Below, in pieces: positions 8,996-15,961 of a stretch of 28,106 nucleotides of DNA. The translations under genes were made by a program, and so were the position numbers. The stretch's first letter is position 1. The number at the start of each line of letters is the position of its first letter. The stretch is from a virus. The notes beneath the pieces were generated by a model that worked only from the letters and a program-made list of their open reading frames with translations, ran no database searches and was not told the DNA's origin. The DNA lies in the IMG/VR virus record IMGVR_UViG_3300033145_001791, positions 1 to 28,106 of that record; one strand, 5' to 3'.

Positions 8996-9321
8996 TATAA
9001 TTTCCTTAATACAGTTATCTGTATTGTAGTATTACCGGCGGCGTTTACCGCCTTAATGGCTGTTACACCGGTATTTATTTCGCTGACATCATCATAAAGC
9101 ACCCATTTCGCATGATTGCTCAATATATTCTGATAACTGTAATTAGTAAGATATATTAACGCCGATCCAGTTTGGTGTACTGCGATTGATGAAACCGGTC
9201 TGTCTGGCATTACAACAGCCCTTGAATTCTGGGCGCCTGACAACTTGATTTTTGCACCATAAAAACCAGTGATTTTATTATTATCAGAGTTTTTAAAAAC
9301 CCGCATTTTTGTTATTCTCAT
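8995..9321 (-). CDS. Small beta-rich protein, connector region
   Basis: 108 residues, beginning MRITKMRVFKNSDNNKITGF. The pattern is a run of short beta strands (AKIKLSG, AVVMPDRPVSSIAVHQ, SALIYLTNYSYQNIL) with no catalytic motif. Its start overlaps the stop of the gp6-like gene by 4 bases (ATGA) and its stop overlaps the fibre gene start (TAATG), so it is co-translated with both. A role as fibre attachment or decoration protein is plausible from its partners, but I do not recognise the family. Confidence 0.55.
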   Translation of the reverse strand: MRITKMRVFKNSDNNKITGFYGAKIKLSGAQNSRAVVMPDRPVSSIAVHQTGSALIYLTNYSYQNILSNHAKWVLYDDVSEINTGVTAIKAVNAAGNTTIQITVLRKL

Positions 9322-9662
9322 ACATCACCTCCGGCAATTGTCGGTTTGACACTTGCAATATAACGCCCCGTTTCCGTTCCATTTTCTTCTTCAAGCTTTT
9401 TCTCGAAATCCTTAATCAGTGAATCAAGTAAATCTGCCCGACTTCTAAGACTTGCAAGCTTAGTTGATTCGGTGCCGGTTGTATCGGCCTCCAATAATTC
9501 TTTACGCAATCTCATTTTTAATATTTTAGATAATTCAATAACCGCATAATAAACAGAACTGCCCTCATCGATAAATAAAGCAATTTGCGCGTCTGTGAAA
9601 TCATCGGACCCGGCGTCGTCTATGTATAGTCTAACTTTTATTATCTCTGCCGCTGTTGCCAT
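9318..9662 (-). CDS. gp6-like head-tail connector (adaptor) protein
   Basis: 114 residues, all-helical and acidic: MATAAEIIKVRLYIDDAGSD, then FTDAQIALFIDEGSSVYYAV, a helix rich in L/R (ILKMRLRKELLEAD) and DLLDSLIKDFEKKLEEEN. The pattern (first helix ending in ..D, a DF.D.QI..F.. motif, then long helices) is that of HK97 gp6-type adaptors that bind below the portal. The start overlaps the sulfotransferase stop (TAATG). In most siphophages this gene follows the capsid gene directly; here 5 kb of modification genes intervene. Confidence 0.65.
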   Translation of the reverse strand: MATAAEIIKVRLYIDDAGSDDFTDAQIALFIDEGSSVYYAVIELSKILKMRLRKELLEADTTGTESTKLASLRSRADLLDSLIKDFEKKLEEENGTETGRYIASVKPTIAGGDV

Positions 9663-10252
9663 TATTTTTCACTCCTATTTTTTTTTACAAGATGATTTCT
9701 GTTATCCCTGACATCTTTTAATTTTGTTTTAAGTATCAACTCTAAAACAACCGGTCCATGTACGATAAAATCCTCAAACAACACAACAGGTATTTTCAAA
9801 TCATCAATAATTTTATTGTAATAACTCTGGACATGCAAAACCTCTTTTTCATTTACCATTTTATTTCTTTTTGTCCAGAATGAAAGTAAACCCTCCGGCG
9901 TCCTCTTGACACCTACCACAATATGAGGCGGCAGATATGGTTTCCATAAATGATAACATAACGTCATCCAGGGCTGCTTGATTCCCCAGCTTCCCCGCCG
10001 ACTTGAAACCAGTTTTTTTATACTTCTTGCAATTTTATTATTCATATTTAATTCAGTCGGTAAATACATCGACTGTAAAATATTATTTCCCATCATTCTT
10101 TTTAAAATCTGGACCGCCTCTTGATCTTCATAAGTGCATTTTTCCTGATAACTTCCTATTTTTTTCGGCCTCATATCAATACCGGAATCATGTAATGTTT
10201 TAGAAACAAGCGAGGTTCCTGATTTTGACATACCTAATACTATTACTATCAT
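9662..10252 (-). CDS. Sulfotransferase-family protein
   Basis: 196 residues. Residues 1-15 (MIVIVLGMSKSGTSLV) form the first strand and the 5'-phosphosulfate-binding P-loop of PAPS-dependent sulfotransferases (GxxRSGTS pattern, with K for R). Residues about 93-99 (WGIKQPW) give the conserved K-P segment, and about 112-126 (VVGVKRTPEGLLSFW) match the 3'-phosphate-binding strand-loop with R, P and a downstream S. The family transfers sulfate from PAPS to sugars, lipids or tyrosines. It is shorter than most family members (250-300), so the acceptor-binding part is reduced. Start: GGAAGG lies 16 bases upstream, a rather long spacing. It closes the modification island, 1 base after the ATP-grasp gene. 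Host PAPS would be needed. Confidence 0.75.
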   Translation of the reverse strand: MIVIVLGMSKSGTSLVSKTLHDSGIDMRPKKIGSYQEKCTYEDQEAVQILKRMMGNNILQSMYLPTELNMNNKIARSIKKLVSSRRGSWGIKQPWMTLCYHLWKPYLPPHIVVGVKRTPEGLLSFWTKRNKMVNEKEVLHVQSYYNKIIDDLKIPVVLFEDFIVHGPVVLELILKTKLKDVRDNRNHLVKKNRSEK

Positions 10253-10253
10253 T

Positions 10254-11123
10254 TTAATATTTCTGTTCCTTCCATTTATTCCCCATTTCTATATCATACT
10301 CATGAGGGACGATTGTTCCCATTCCAGATATAGGGAGGTGAGTTAATTCTGATAAATAAAAATTATTTTTACACACTAAAAAATCCACTCTGCAATGGTC
10401 AAAAGTATTCACACATATTTTTTCAGATAATTCAATCAATTCTTTTGTAAAATTTGATAACTCAATTTTTCCGATGAGGTGGGCATTCCATTTTATATTT
10501 AATTTTTCAAAATTGCGATTATAAGTCGTTATAGCATCAATAAAAAATTTCTTTCCTTTTTCTTCTCTGTATTCATAAATTTCAATATATTTTACTATCC
10601 CTGAAAATGTTACAAATCTATAAACAAGTGGTAATTTGTTATTATCCAAAATAAATTCCTCTCCGAATATTCGAGGCGTTATATGTTTATAAACCCATTC
10701 CAGCTTTTCTGCTCCGTATGGTTTCGTAAACCAACCCCGGACCTTTTCATATATTTTTTTTCTTTTTTTAATCGGTGTGTTTGCTTCCATTATTCGTATT
10801 CTACCCGACGCATTATTAGATTTTAATATATATTTATTTTCATGGGCCGGTAAAAAATTATATTTATAATCTTTATCTAAAATATAAATTATTTTCGCGA
10901 GGTGTTTTTCAAAACTTTTTCCTATTTTATCGACTACATATTTTCTGACTAATAATTTATCACTGGTTAATGTTAGCACTGGATTCCTATCATATATTTT
11001 TTTATACATGAGTTTTTCAAGATATGTCTGGGGGTTTTTTAAATTGCATTTATACCCAGATTTTTTCTCAAACCTTTCTAAGTTATTTTCAATTTCTTCA
11101 TCGCTGTAGCTATCAATTTTCAT
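10254..11123 (-). CDS. TupA-like ATP-grasp enzyme
   Basis: 289 residues. The N-terminal segment (NPQTYLEKLMYKKIYDRNP, then LTSDKLLVRKYVVDKIG) matches the TupA-like ATP-grasp family, in which a K.W./D.r...aDK..vR.yv...G signature precedes the ATP-grasp core. YILKSNNASG (about 96-105) is the nucleotide-binding strand/loop, and VDFLVCKNNFYLSELTHLP (about 248-266) the Mg-binding strand with E followed by the GMG loop. The founding member links polyglutamate to teichuronic acid; many relatives lie in polysaccharide clusters. Here the neighbours are glycosyltransferases, so joining an amino-acid or other carboxyl group to a glycan is a reasonable inference, not shown. Confidence 0.7.
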   Translation of the reverse strand: MKIDSYSDEEIENNLERFEKKSGYKCNLKNPQTYLEKLMYKKIYDRNPVLTLTSDKLLVRKYVVDKIGKSFEKHLAKIIYILDKDYKYNFLPAHENKYILKSNNASGRIRIMEANTPIKKRKKIYEKVRGWFTKPYGAEKLEWVYKHITPRIFGEEFILDNNKLPLVYRFVTFSGIVKYIEIYEYREEKGKKFFIDAITTYNRNFEKLNIKWNAHLIGKIELSNFTKELIELSEKICVNTFDHCRVDFLVCKNNFYLSELTHLPISGMGTIVPHEYDIEMGNKWKEQKY

Positions 11124-11585
11124 CTAAAAATTCCAATCGTTTAATTTATTATAATAATTATGCCACCAATCATTTCCCCTGACGGTGATATTTCCTCTCA
11201 AGAGATATTCCTCACTTTTTAATTTTCCATGAATAACAAGATTGCCATCCATTTTGAAACCACCCAGCATTATCAAATCGCCTTCGCAAACCAAATCCCC
11301 TTTTACATGAAAAAAACTATTTTCTGGAAAAAAAACTGATTGCCTGATTATTATTTTAGGAGCCTCTACAATCAAGCAGATTCTTTGTGGGAAATAGATT
11401 GCTCCGCTTTTTATTTTTCTTTTTCGTTTTAAAAAATCTGTTAATATATATTCTTCATTCCCTTGAAAATCAATAATAATAATTCCATTAAAATTTATTA
11501 GATATCCTTTACCGAGGTTCTTGCATTTATCATTATAATAATCTTTTATATTGTTATAATTTATTAACAATATATTTTTTTCCAT
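11124..11585 (-). CDS. Beta-repeat (bactofilin-like) protein in the glycan island
   Basis: 153 residues from the ATG at 11583-11585, which overlaps the upstream stop (TAATG) and has AGGAGG 5-6 bases before it; a longer frame from 11606 is less likely. Residues about 85-145 show short repeats of the form hydrophobic-x-G-x-hydrophobic (HVKGDLVCEGDLIMLGGFKM, then DGNLVIHGKLKSEEYLLRGN), as in bactofilins and other beta-solenoids. The N-terminal half has KGYLINFNGIIIIDFQGNEEY. No catalytic residues are apparent. It may be a scaffold or binding protein for the modification enzymes. Ends one base before the ATP-grasp gene starts. Confidence 0.5.
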   Translation of the reverse strand: MEKNILLINYNNIKDYYNDKCKNLGKGYLINFNGIIIIDFQGNEEYILTDFLKRKRKIKSGAIYFPQRICLIVEAPKIIIRQSVFFPENSFFHVKGDLVCEGDLIMLGGFKMDGNLVIHGKLKSEEYLLRGNITVRGNDWWHNYYNKLNDWNF

Positions 11586-12154
11586 TACACCCTCCTGACA
11601 AACCATGTATGATTGACGTCGGTTTCAATATCTTCTTTTTTAAAAGCCTCATCAACGGCGTCGTCAATTCCTTTGAAATCCGGTCTTTTTTCGTGGTGGT
11701 AATCATGTCCACCTATCCACCCACCGGCCTTGACTTTCGGCAACCATAATTTTATGTCAAGGGCTGTCCCGATATAGCTATGATCCCCGTCGATGAAAAC
11801 AAAATCAAGACTATGATCCGCAAAAAACTCAATAGCTTTCTTGCTTGTCATTCTAAAAATCATGGCGCGCTTTCCCGCAAACCTAACAGCTTTCAAGGTG
11901 TTGTTATATGCCTTATTATGTTCTTTCTGTGGTTTTGATGCGTTTTTATCTTTTTGGGCCGCCCAGGAATCGTCTTTGTGTGGGACCTTCCAGGGGTCCA
12001 CCATTATATGAATGAGTTCAGGTCTATCATTTAATAGCCGTTGTGCCGTGTTACCGTTTAATACTCCGATTTCGGCACCCTTCAATTTTTTCTTTTTCGG
12101 CAACCTTTTTAAAATTGCATCCCAGCGCATAGGTTTATTATATTTTTTTATCAT
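11585..12154 (-). CDS. Class I SAM-dependent methyltransferase (Methyltransf_24-like)
   Basis: 189 residues. Residues about 26-41 (GAEIGVLNGNTAQRLL) are the SAM-binding motif I (E/DxGxxxGxxx). VDPWKVP gives the acidic end of strand 2. LDFVFIDGDHSYIGTALDI (about 116-134) is the strand-4 motif with the metal- or substrate-binding D-G-D-H, and VKAGGWIGGHDYHH follows as strand 5. This arrangement is typical of Methyltransf_24 and cephalosporin-hydroxylase-like enzymes found in glycan clusters, where sugar hydroxyls are methylated. It follows the second glycosyltransferase with a 17-base overlap. Confidence 0.8.
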   Translation of the reverse strand: MIKKYNKPMRWDAILKRLPKKKKLKGAEIGVLNGNTAQRLLNDRPELIHIMVDPWKVPHKDDSWAAQKDKNASKPQKEHNKAYNNTLKAVRFAGKRAMIFRMTSKKAIEFFADHSLDFVFIDGDHSYIGTALDIKLWLPKVKAGGWIGGHDYHHEKRPDFKGIDDAVDEAFKKEDIETDVNHTWFVRRV

Positions 12155-12845
12155 TACAATATCCTTTCCATTTCTTAATTATAGGTTTCAAGATTTCTTT
12201 TAAAAGTTCATTGTCGAGTCTATCAAAACAGGCAAGTCTTAATTTTGATTTTATGTGTACTACTCTTGTCTTTTTATTCAGATCTTTCCATTCCGACTGT
12301 GTAGCATTCCATTCCAGGCAGGGCAACTCCAATAAATTTATATCAAGTTTATTACCGACGGTCATATGTAAGCCGGCTTGATCGATACCACCATGTGACC
12401 GGATGAAATCTGTTTTTTCTACAAAATTATTTATCAAATAATTAGTATTTTGCATCCATTTTTTAACAAATAATCTTGACCTTTTCGACGGTCGATAAAA
12501 CCAAATTCCGGTATTACATTTCGCCTTGTTTCTATTTCTAACAGTAATCGCGATATCAAATTCCTTGTCTACAATATTTTTTATTGACCTTAAAAACATT
12601 AAATCGACGTCACAAACAGCAATTAATTCTTTTGATTTTAAAACATAATTTACAGCAATATCAAAAGCATATTTTACATCTTTTTTAATCCGCCGATATT
12701 TATTTTTATCATTATTTATAAATAAAGGAGGTTTAATTATTTCATAAGACATGCCGGGCATAACATCATGAAGCGATTTTTTAAAAACTGTTAAAAGTTT
12801 TTTATATCTGTTTTTTCTTGCAAAACAAACCGTCAATATTTTCAT
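12138..12845 (-). CDS. Glycosyltransferase, GT-A type (second copy)
   Basis: 235 residues. MKILTVCFARKNRYKKLLTV starts a Rossmann-like strand; AVCDVDLMFLRSI (about 76-88) carries the DxD motif that binds the nucleotide-sugar metal. Then CNTGIWFYRPS (acceptor-side loop), FIRSHGGIDQAGLHM, LELPCLEWNATQSEW and VVHIKSKLR (His in the second metal-binding position). The same blocks occur in the same order in the 380-residue gene upstream (CDMM, NGGIMMARP, GMNQSAFGY, LEWNAVDCDW, VHYKSKLR), so the two are paralogues. Members of this fold use UDP-, GDP- or similar sugars; the sugar and acceptor are unknown. It overlaps both neighbours. Confidence 0.8.
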   Translation of the reverse strand: MKILTVCFARKNRYKKLLTVFKKSLHDVMPGMSYEIIKPPLFINNDKNKYRRIKKDVKYAFDIAVNYVLKSKELIAVCDVDLMFLRSIKNIVDKEFDIAITVRNRNKAKCNTGIWFYRPSKRSRLFVKKWMQNTNYLINNFVEKTDFIRSHGGIDQAGLHMTVGNKLDINLLELPCLEWNATQSEWKDLNKKTRVVHIKSKLRLACFDRLDNELLKEILKPIIKKWKGYCNDKKI

Positions 12846-13447
12846 GTCTCAACACCTCCGAGATACACAAAAGCGGCGCAGCAAAGACCCAACCAATCCT
12901 TGAGGTGATGAAAAAAATGTCCGTATTTTTTCATAAACTTAGGCTGACACTGGGCATCCGGTTCTTTCAGGTGTCTCAAACTCCAGTAATAATCCATTAA
13001 AACAATAACAGTTTTACCCGGAATCCATGCCGGTGAAAAAGTTTTAATTGCATGATTAAATTTTCTGTCTCTCTTACAGACGTCGTCGACATACATGGAA
13101 ATCGGTTTTTTAATATCCCATTCAATATTTGTTATATTTTCTTTATGATAAATTATTTTTGTCTTATATTTTTCAAGGTTTTCTTTAACCAGTGGTAATG
13201 TATCCTGTTTGTTTTCCAGTGTAACGCCGTCGCGCGCGGCTTTTTCAATTTCCGATCCTCTGACCTCAAACCTATCAAAACAGTGAATTTCAACATCCTT
13301 TCCAGAATCTTCAACACCTAACGCCAATTGTTCAGTCCCAGCGCCTAACCATGTCCCTAATTCTACAATCGAAGTACCTGGGATTGATTCAGACGCCCAC
13401 ATCCTTAATTCCGCGCCTATCTCACGACCACTCATAGATGGAATCAT
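12842..13447 (-). CDS. SAM-dependent methyltransferase-like protein (first copy)
   Basis: 201 residues. SIVELGTWLGAGTEQLA (about 26-42) is the SAM-binding loop. HCFDRFEV supplies the strand-2 acidic residue, ISMYVDDVCKRDRKFNHAIK is at the strand-4 position, and TVIVLMDYYWSLRH at strand 5. The D-D in place of D-G-D-H and the DYYW after strand 5 resemble enzymes of the Methyltransf_24 group such as TylF/macrocin O-methyltransferase-like proteins. The C-terminus is hydrophobic (GLCCAAFVYLGG). Start ATG overlaps the glycosyltransferase stop (ATGA), and its own end overlaps the next glycosyltransferase by 4 bases, forming glycosyltransferase-methyltransferase units. Substrate unknown. Confidence 0.7.
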   Translation of the reverse strand: MIPSMSGREIGAELRMWASESIPGTSIVELGTWLGAGTEQLALGVEDSGKDVEIHCFDRFEVRGSEIEKAARDGVTLENKQDTLPLVKENLEKYKTKIIYHKENITNIEWDIKKPISMYVDDVCKRDRKFNHAIKTFSPAWIPGKTVIVLMDYYWSLRHLKEPDAQCQPKFMKKYGHFFHHLKDWLGLCCAAFVYLGGVET

Positions 13448-14586
13448 TTAACCCGCCTTTTTATTATTTTACTTCTAACCCGTTTTTTCTTTTTTTTTCT
13501 AATTATATATTGATTTGAGGTTAATTTAATCCTACCGTGTCCTCTTGTTATACTGTTTAATTCTTTATTTTTTTTATCTCTTCTGCTTGTTATCTCTTCA
13601 AGTTCTTCTATTTTTTTATCTTTTTCTTTATTTAAAGAAATCAATTCTTTTAATTTTTTATCACGTTCAGTGCTTAAAATCAGATTTGCTTTAAGCATTT
13701 TGGTTTTTTCTTTTATCATAATTTTATTTTCTTTTATCTGTCGGTCTTTTTCTTTTATAACTATTTTATTATATCGTATTTTCCTATCCTTTTCTTTATT
13801 TTCTTCAATTTTCTTATCGCGTTCTGCGGTCAGGTCATGCAATTCTTGAATCTTGATTTTTTCAATTCTTTTCATGTCTCTGATATCGATAAATTTATTT
13901 CTCATATCATACCACATCTTCATAACTTTCTTATAATTTCCGAACGGTATTTTATTTGCCAGAATCAATTTTCTTAATTTGGATTTATAATGGACAAACA
14001 CCGTCGAGTTATTAATTAGGTGCCAGTCACAATCCACCGCGTTCCATTCCAGCGTTTTATATTTATGGACCTTCGCGCCGTGGTGTCCCTGTTCATAGGT
14101 ATAACCAAAGGCGGATTGATTCATTCCCGCATACCGCCGCCGCCACCGGTGGTGAAAGTCAACATCTTTTAACATTTTCCTATTAACATCCCTCATCTCT
14201 TTGAAAAATGCACGCGCCGCCGCCGTAGGTCGGGCCATCATAATCCCGCCATTCATAGGGATTCTTTTTACTATGGTCCTGGCCGTAAACGCGACGTCAA
14301 ACGGAATGTCAAAAGCATGCTCCGCGTTTTTAATCGCCATCATATCGCAATCTGCAAAAATAACGTTTTCATCTGTTTTATTGAGATACTCAAGCCATAT
14401 ATTTAATTTAAAATCGTTGTAATTAAAGTTAAGCGGTCGGCCTGTTTTATTGACAGGCGCATCGGTTCGAAATTCGATCAATTCAACACCCGGCATATAT
14501 ATTTTTACTGATTCTCTGAAAATTTTCAGAAGTAGTGAATATTTTGGGCGGTGTGGATAATCAAATTGAACAGTTACAATTTTCAT
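13444..14586 (-). CDS. Glycosyltransferase, GT-A type, with basic coiled-coil tail (first copy)
   Basis: 380 residues from ATG at 14584-14586. The frame is open upstream to a GTG at 14634, but that extension is the terminator hairpin, so I reject it. The catalytic domain (1-255) has VIFADCDMMAIKNAEH (DxD, about 79-81), NGGIMMARPTAAARAFF, the NQSAFGYTYEQGHHG block, LEWNAVDCDW and VFVHYKSKLRK. The remainder (about 255-380) is a highly charged coiled coil of imperfect repeats of the type xKEKDxKIxENK, ending in a very basic stretch (IRKKKKKRVRSKIIKRRVK). That tail is absent from the paralogue and may bind DNA, membrane or virion. No Shine-Dalgarno precedes the ATG. Confidence 0.78.
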   Translation of the reverse strand: MKIVTVQFDYPHRPKYSLLLKIFRESVKIYMPGVELIEFRTDAPVNKTGRPLNFNYNDFKLNIWLEYLNKTDENVIFADCDMMAIKNAEHAFDIPFDVAFTARTIVKRIPMNGGIMMARPTAAARAFFKEMRDVNRKMLKDVDFHHRWRRRYAGMNQSAFGYTYEQGHHGAKVHKYKTLEWNAVDCDWHLINNSTVFVHYKSKLRKLILANKIPFGNYKKVMKMWYDMRNKFIDIRDMKRIEKIKIQELHDLTAERDKKIEENKEKDRKIRYNKIVIKEKDRQIKENKIMIKEKTKMLKANLILSTERDKKLKELISLNKEKDKKIEELEEITSRRDKKNKELNSITRGHGRIKLTSNQYIIRKKKKKRVRSKIIKRRVK

Positions 14587-14598
14587 AATTTTTTTTAT

Positions 14599-14638
14599 AA
14601 AAAACGAGGTGGAAAAACATGAAAACATCCCCACCCCG
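14599..14638 (-). terminator. Rho-independent terminator after the capsid gene
   Basis: On the minus strand an 8-bp stem (CGGGGTGG pairing with CCACCTCG, one G-U pair; plus-strand positions 14631-14638 and 14605-14612) with an 18-base loop is followed by six T residues. It lies 21 bases after the capsid stop and just before the glycosyltransferase ATG. The stem also works on the plus strand, less well. It should lower transcription of all genes downstream relative to capsid. Confidence 0.75.
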
Positions 14639-14659
14639 TTTATTATTTTATATTATCTA

Positions 14660-15919
14660 TTAGGTAGCTTCCTCAATTACGTCGGGAAGTTCTATGGCTA
14701 CTATATAGCCATACGCCTGAGTCATTACCGTTGGATCTTCGCTAGTTAACGGATCGTTTTCGTCACCACCAAAAAACTGAGTATTATATACAGATGGTAC
14801 AAAATACCAGGATTCTCTATCGGATGTTATTCCGAAAGTGTCACCGGGGCCTGTCACATGTGTTAGATCCCTTTTCAGTGCAAGCCAATTAAATTTGTGT
14901 GGTACACAAAGATAAGCAACATTACGTGCGCAACCCTCATATTCAATTCTCTCATTACCATAGTTTTGATATTTAGTGTTATACGGTATGATTCTTGTAA
15001 TTTCCTTAACCGCTGAAAGGTTCTTGACTTCGCTACCGTTCCGCAACTCTCCATTTAGTGACCTGTTTAATCCTCTTACTCTTGTAGAATGACAAATCAG
15101 AGTCAATCCAGATAGAATGTCAATATTTTCCCCGGTCTGAAAATCTTGCAACAGTCCCAGCGTTTCAATTGCGTTCTGAATCGTATCATACAGATTCTGT
15201 TCATAGGTGTATGCTGTCACTGCTGCCACAACTTTAGTGGCACCGTATCCAAAATTGAATATAGGATTAAATACATAATCATTCTTTTTTAGAACATAAC
15301 CTTCGGCTATCGCCTCCGTTACTTTCCGCATTTCAAAGATATCGTTAAAAAGCTGATTATATAAATCCTGTTCAAATCCCACACCTTCTATAGTAAAATA
15401 CATGCTTTCTTTTGCACCCGTTTTAATCTGTACAAGTCTGACAGGATCACCGCGCCCGGTTATCTCACCAAACGGCGCAACATATTTATACAACCACTGC
15501 GGATTATAAGGATTTGTAAAATTATCATTCTGCTCTATATTAGCGATAAACGGTGTCCAGTCGGTCATTTCTAAAACCCTCGCCGTTATATCTTTACGAA
15601 GCAAATCGAATAAATCCTCGGCACCCGCCGGGTAATGTGTTATGTTTTGTTTCAAGCTTGAAATCCCAGCCTTTTTACATAACTTTAATCGGGATTCAAT
15701 CTTATTCCACATCTCATAATAAGCCGCCGACCCCTTGTATGTTGGTGACGCCTTAGAAATCGTTTTACGGATCTGTCGTTTGTCAATCATTTCGATTTCA
15801 TGATTTTTATTCGTTGACCACATAGCCTTTCCGCTAGAATTATAAACTTTAATCTGGCGGGCGACTTTGTTTTTAAAATTATATCTTGCAATCTCTTTTG
15901 CATTCAAAATTTGTGCCAT
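14660..15919 (-). CDS. Major capsid protein
   Basis: 419 residues, HK97-type by position and content. Residues 1-110 are helical and charged (MAQILNAKEIARYNFKNKVA, then a long N-terminal arm); the body is alternating strands and helices with an E-loop-like region and a spine helix. A DLLRKDITARVLEMTDWTPF segment around 105-125 and RKVTEAIAEGYVLKK (about 198-212) are typical of capsid proteins of long-tailed phages. It is preceded by the decoration protein and protease/scaffold genes, in standard order. AGGAGG lies 9 bases before the ATG. The C-terminus (VIEEAT) matches that of the decoration protein (VEEAT). No obvious cleavage site could be assigned from sequence alone. Confidence 0.85.
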   Translation of the reverse strand: MAQILNAKEIARYNFKNKVARQIKVYNSSGKAMWSTNKNHEIEMIDKRQIRKTISKASPTYKGSAAYYEMWNKIESRLKLCKKAGISSLKQNITHYPAGAEDLFDLLRKDITARVLEMTDWTPFIANIEQNDNFTNPYNPQWLYKYVAPFGEITGRGDPVRLVQIKTGAKESMYFTIEGVGFEQDLYNQLFNDIFEMRKVTEAIAEGYVLKKNDYVFNPIFNFGYGATKVVAAVTAYTYEQNLYDTIQNAIETLGLLQDFQTGENIDILSGLTLICHSTRVRGLNRSLNGELRNGSEVKNLSAVKEITRIIPYNTKYQNYGNERIEYEGCARNVAYLCVPHKFNWLALKRDLTHVTGPGDTFGITSDRESWYFVPSVYNTQFFGGDENDPLTSEDPTVMTQAYGYIVAIELPDVIEEAT

Positions 15920-15961
15920 ATTAATCCACCTCCTGAATTATTTATTTTTATATCAAATTAT

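Noticed and set aside
13444-14634. Longer glycosyltransferase starting at GTG 14634
   Set aside because: The extra 16 codons are the terminator hairpin and lack a ribosome site; MKIVTVQFDY is the natural start of the fold.
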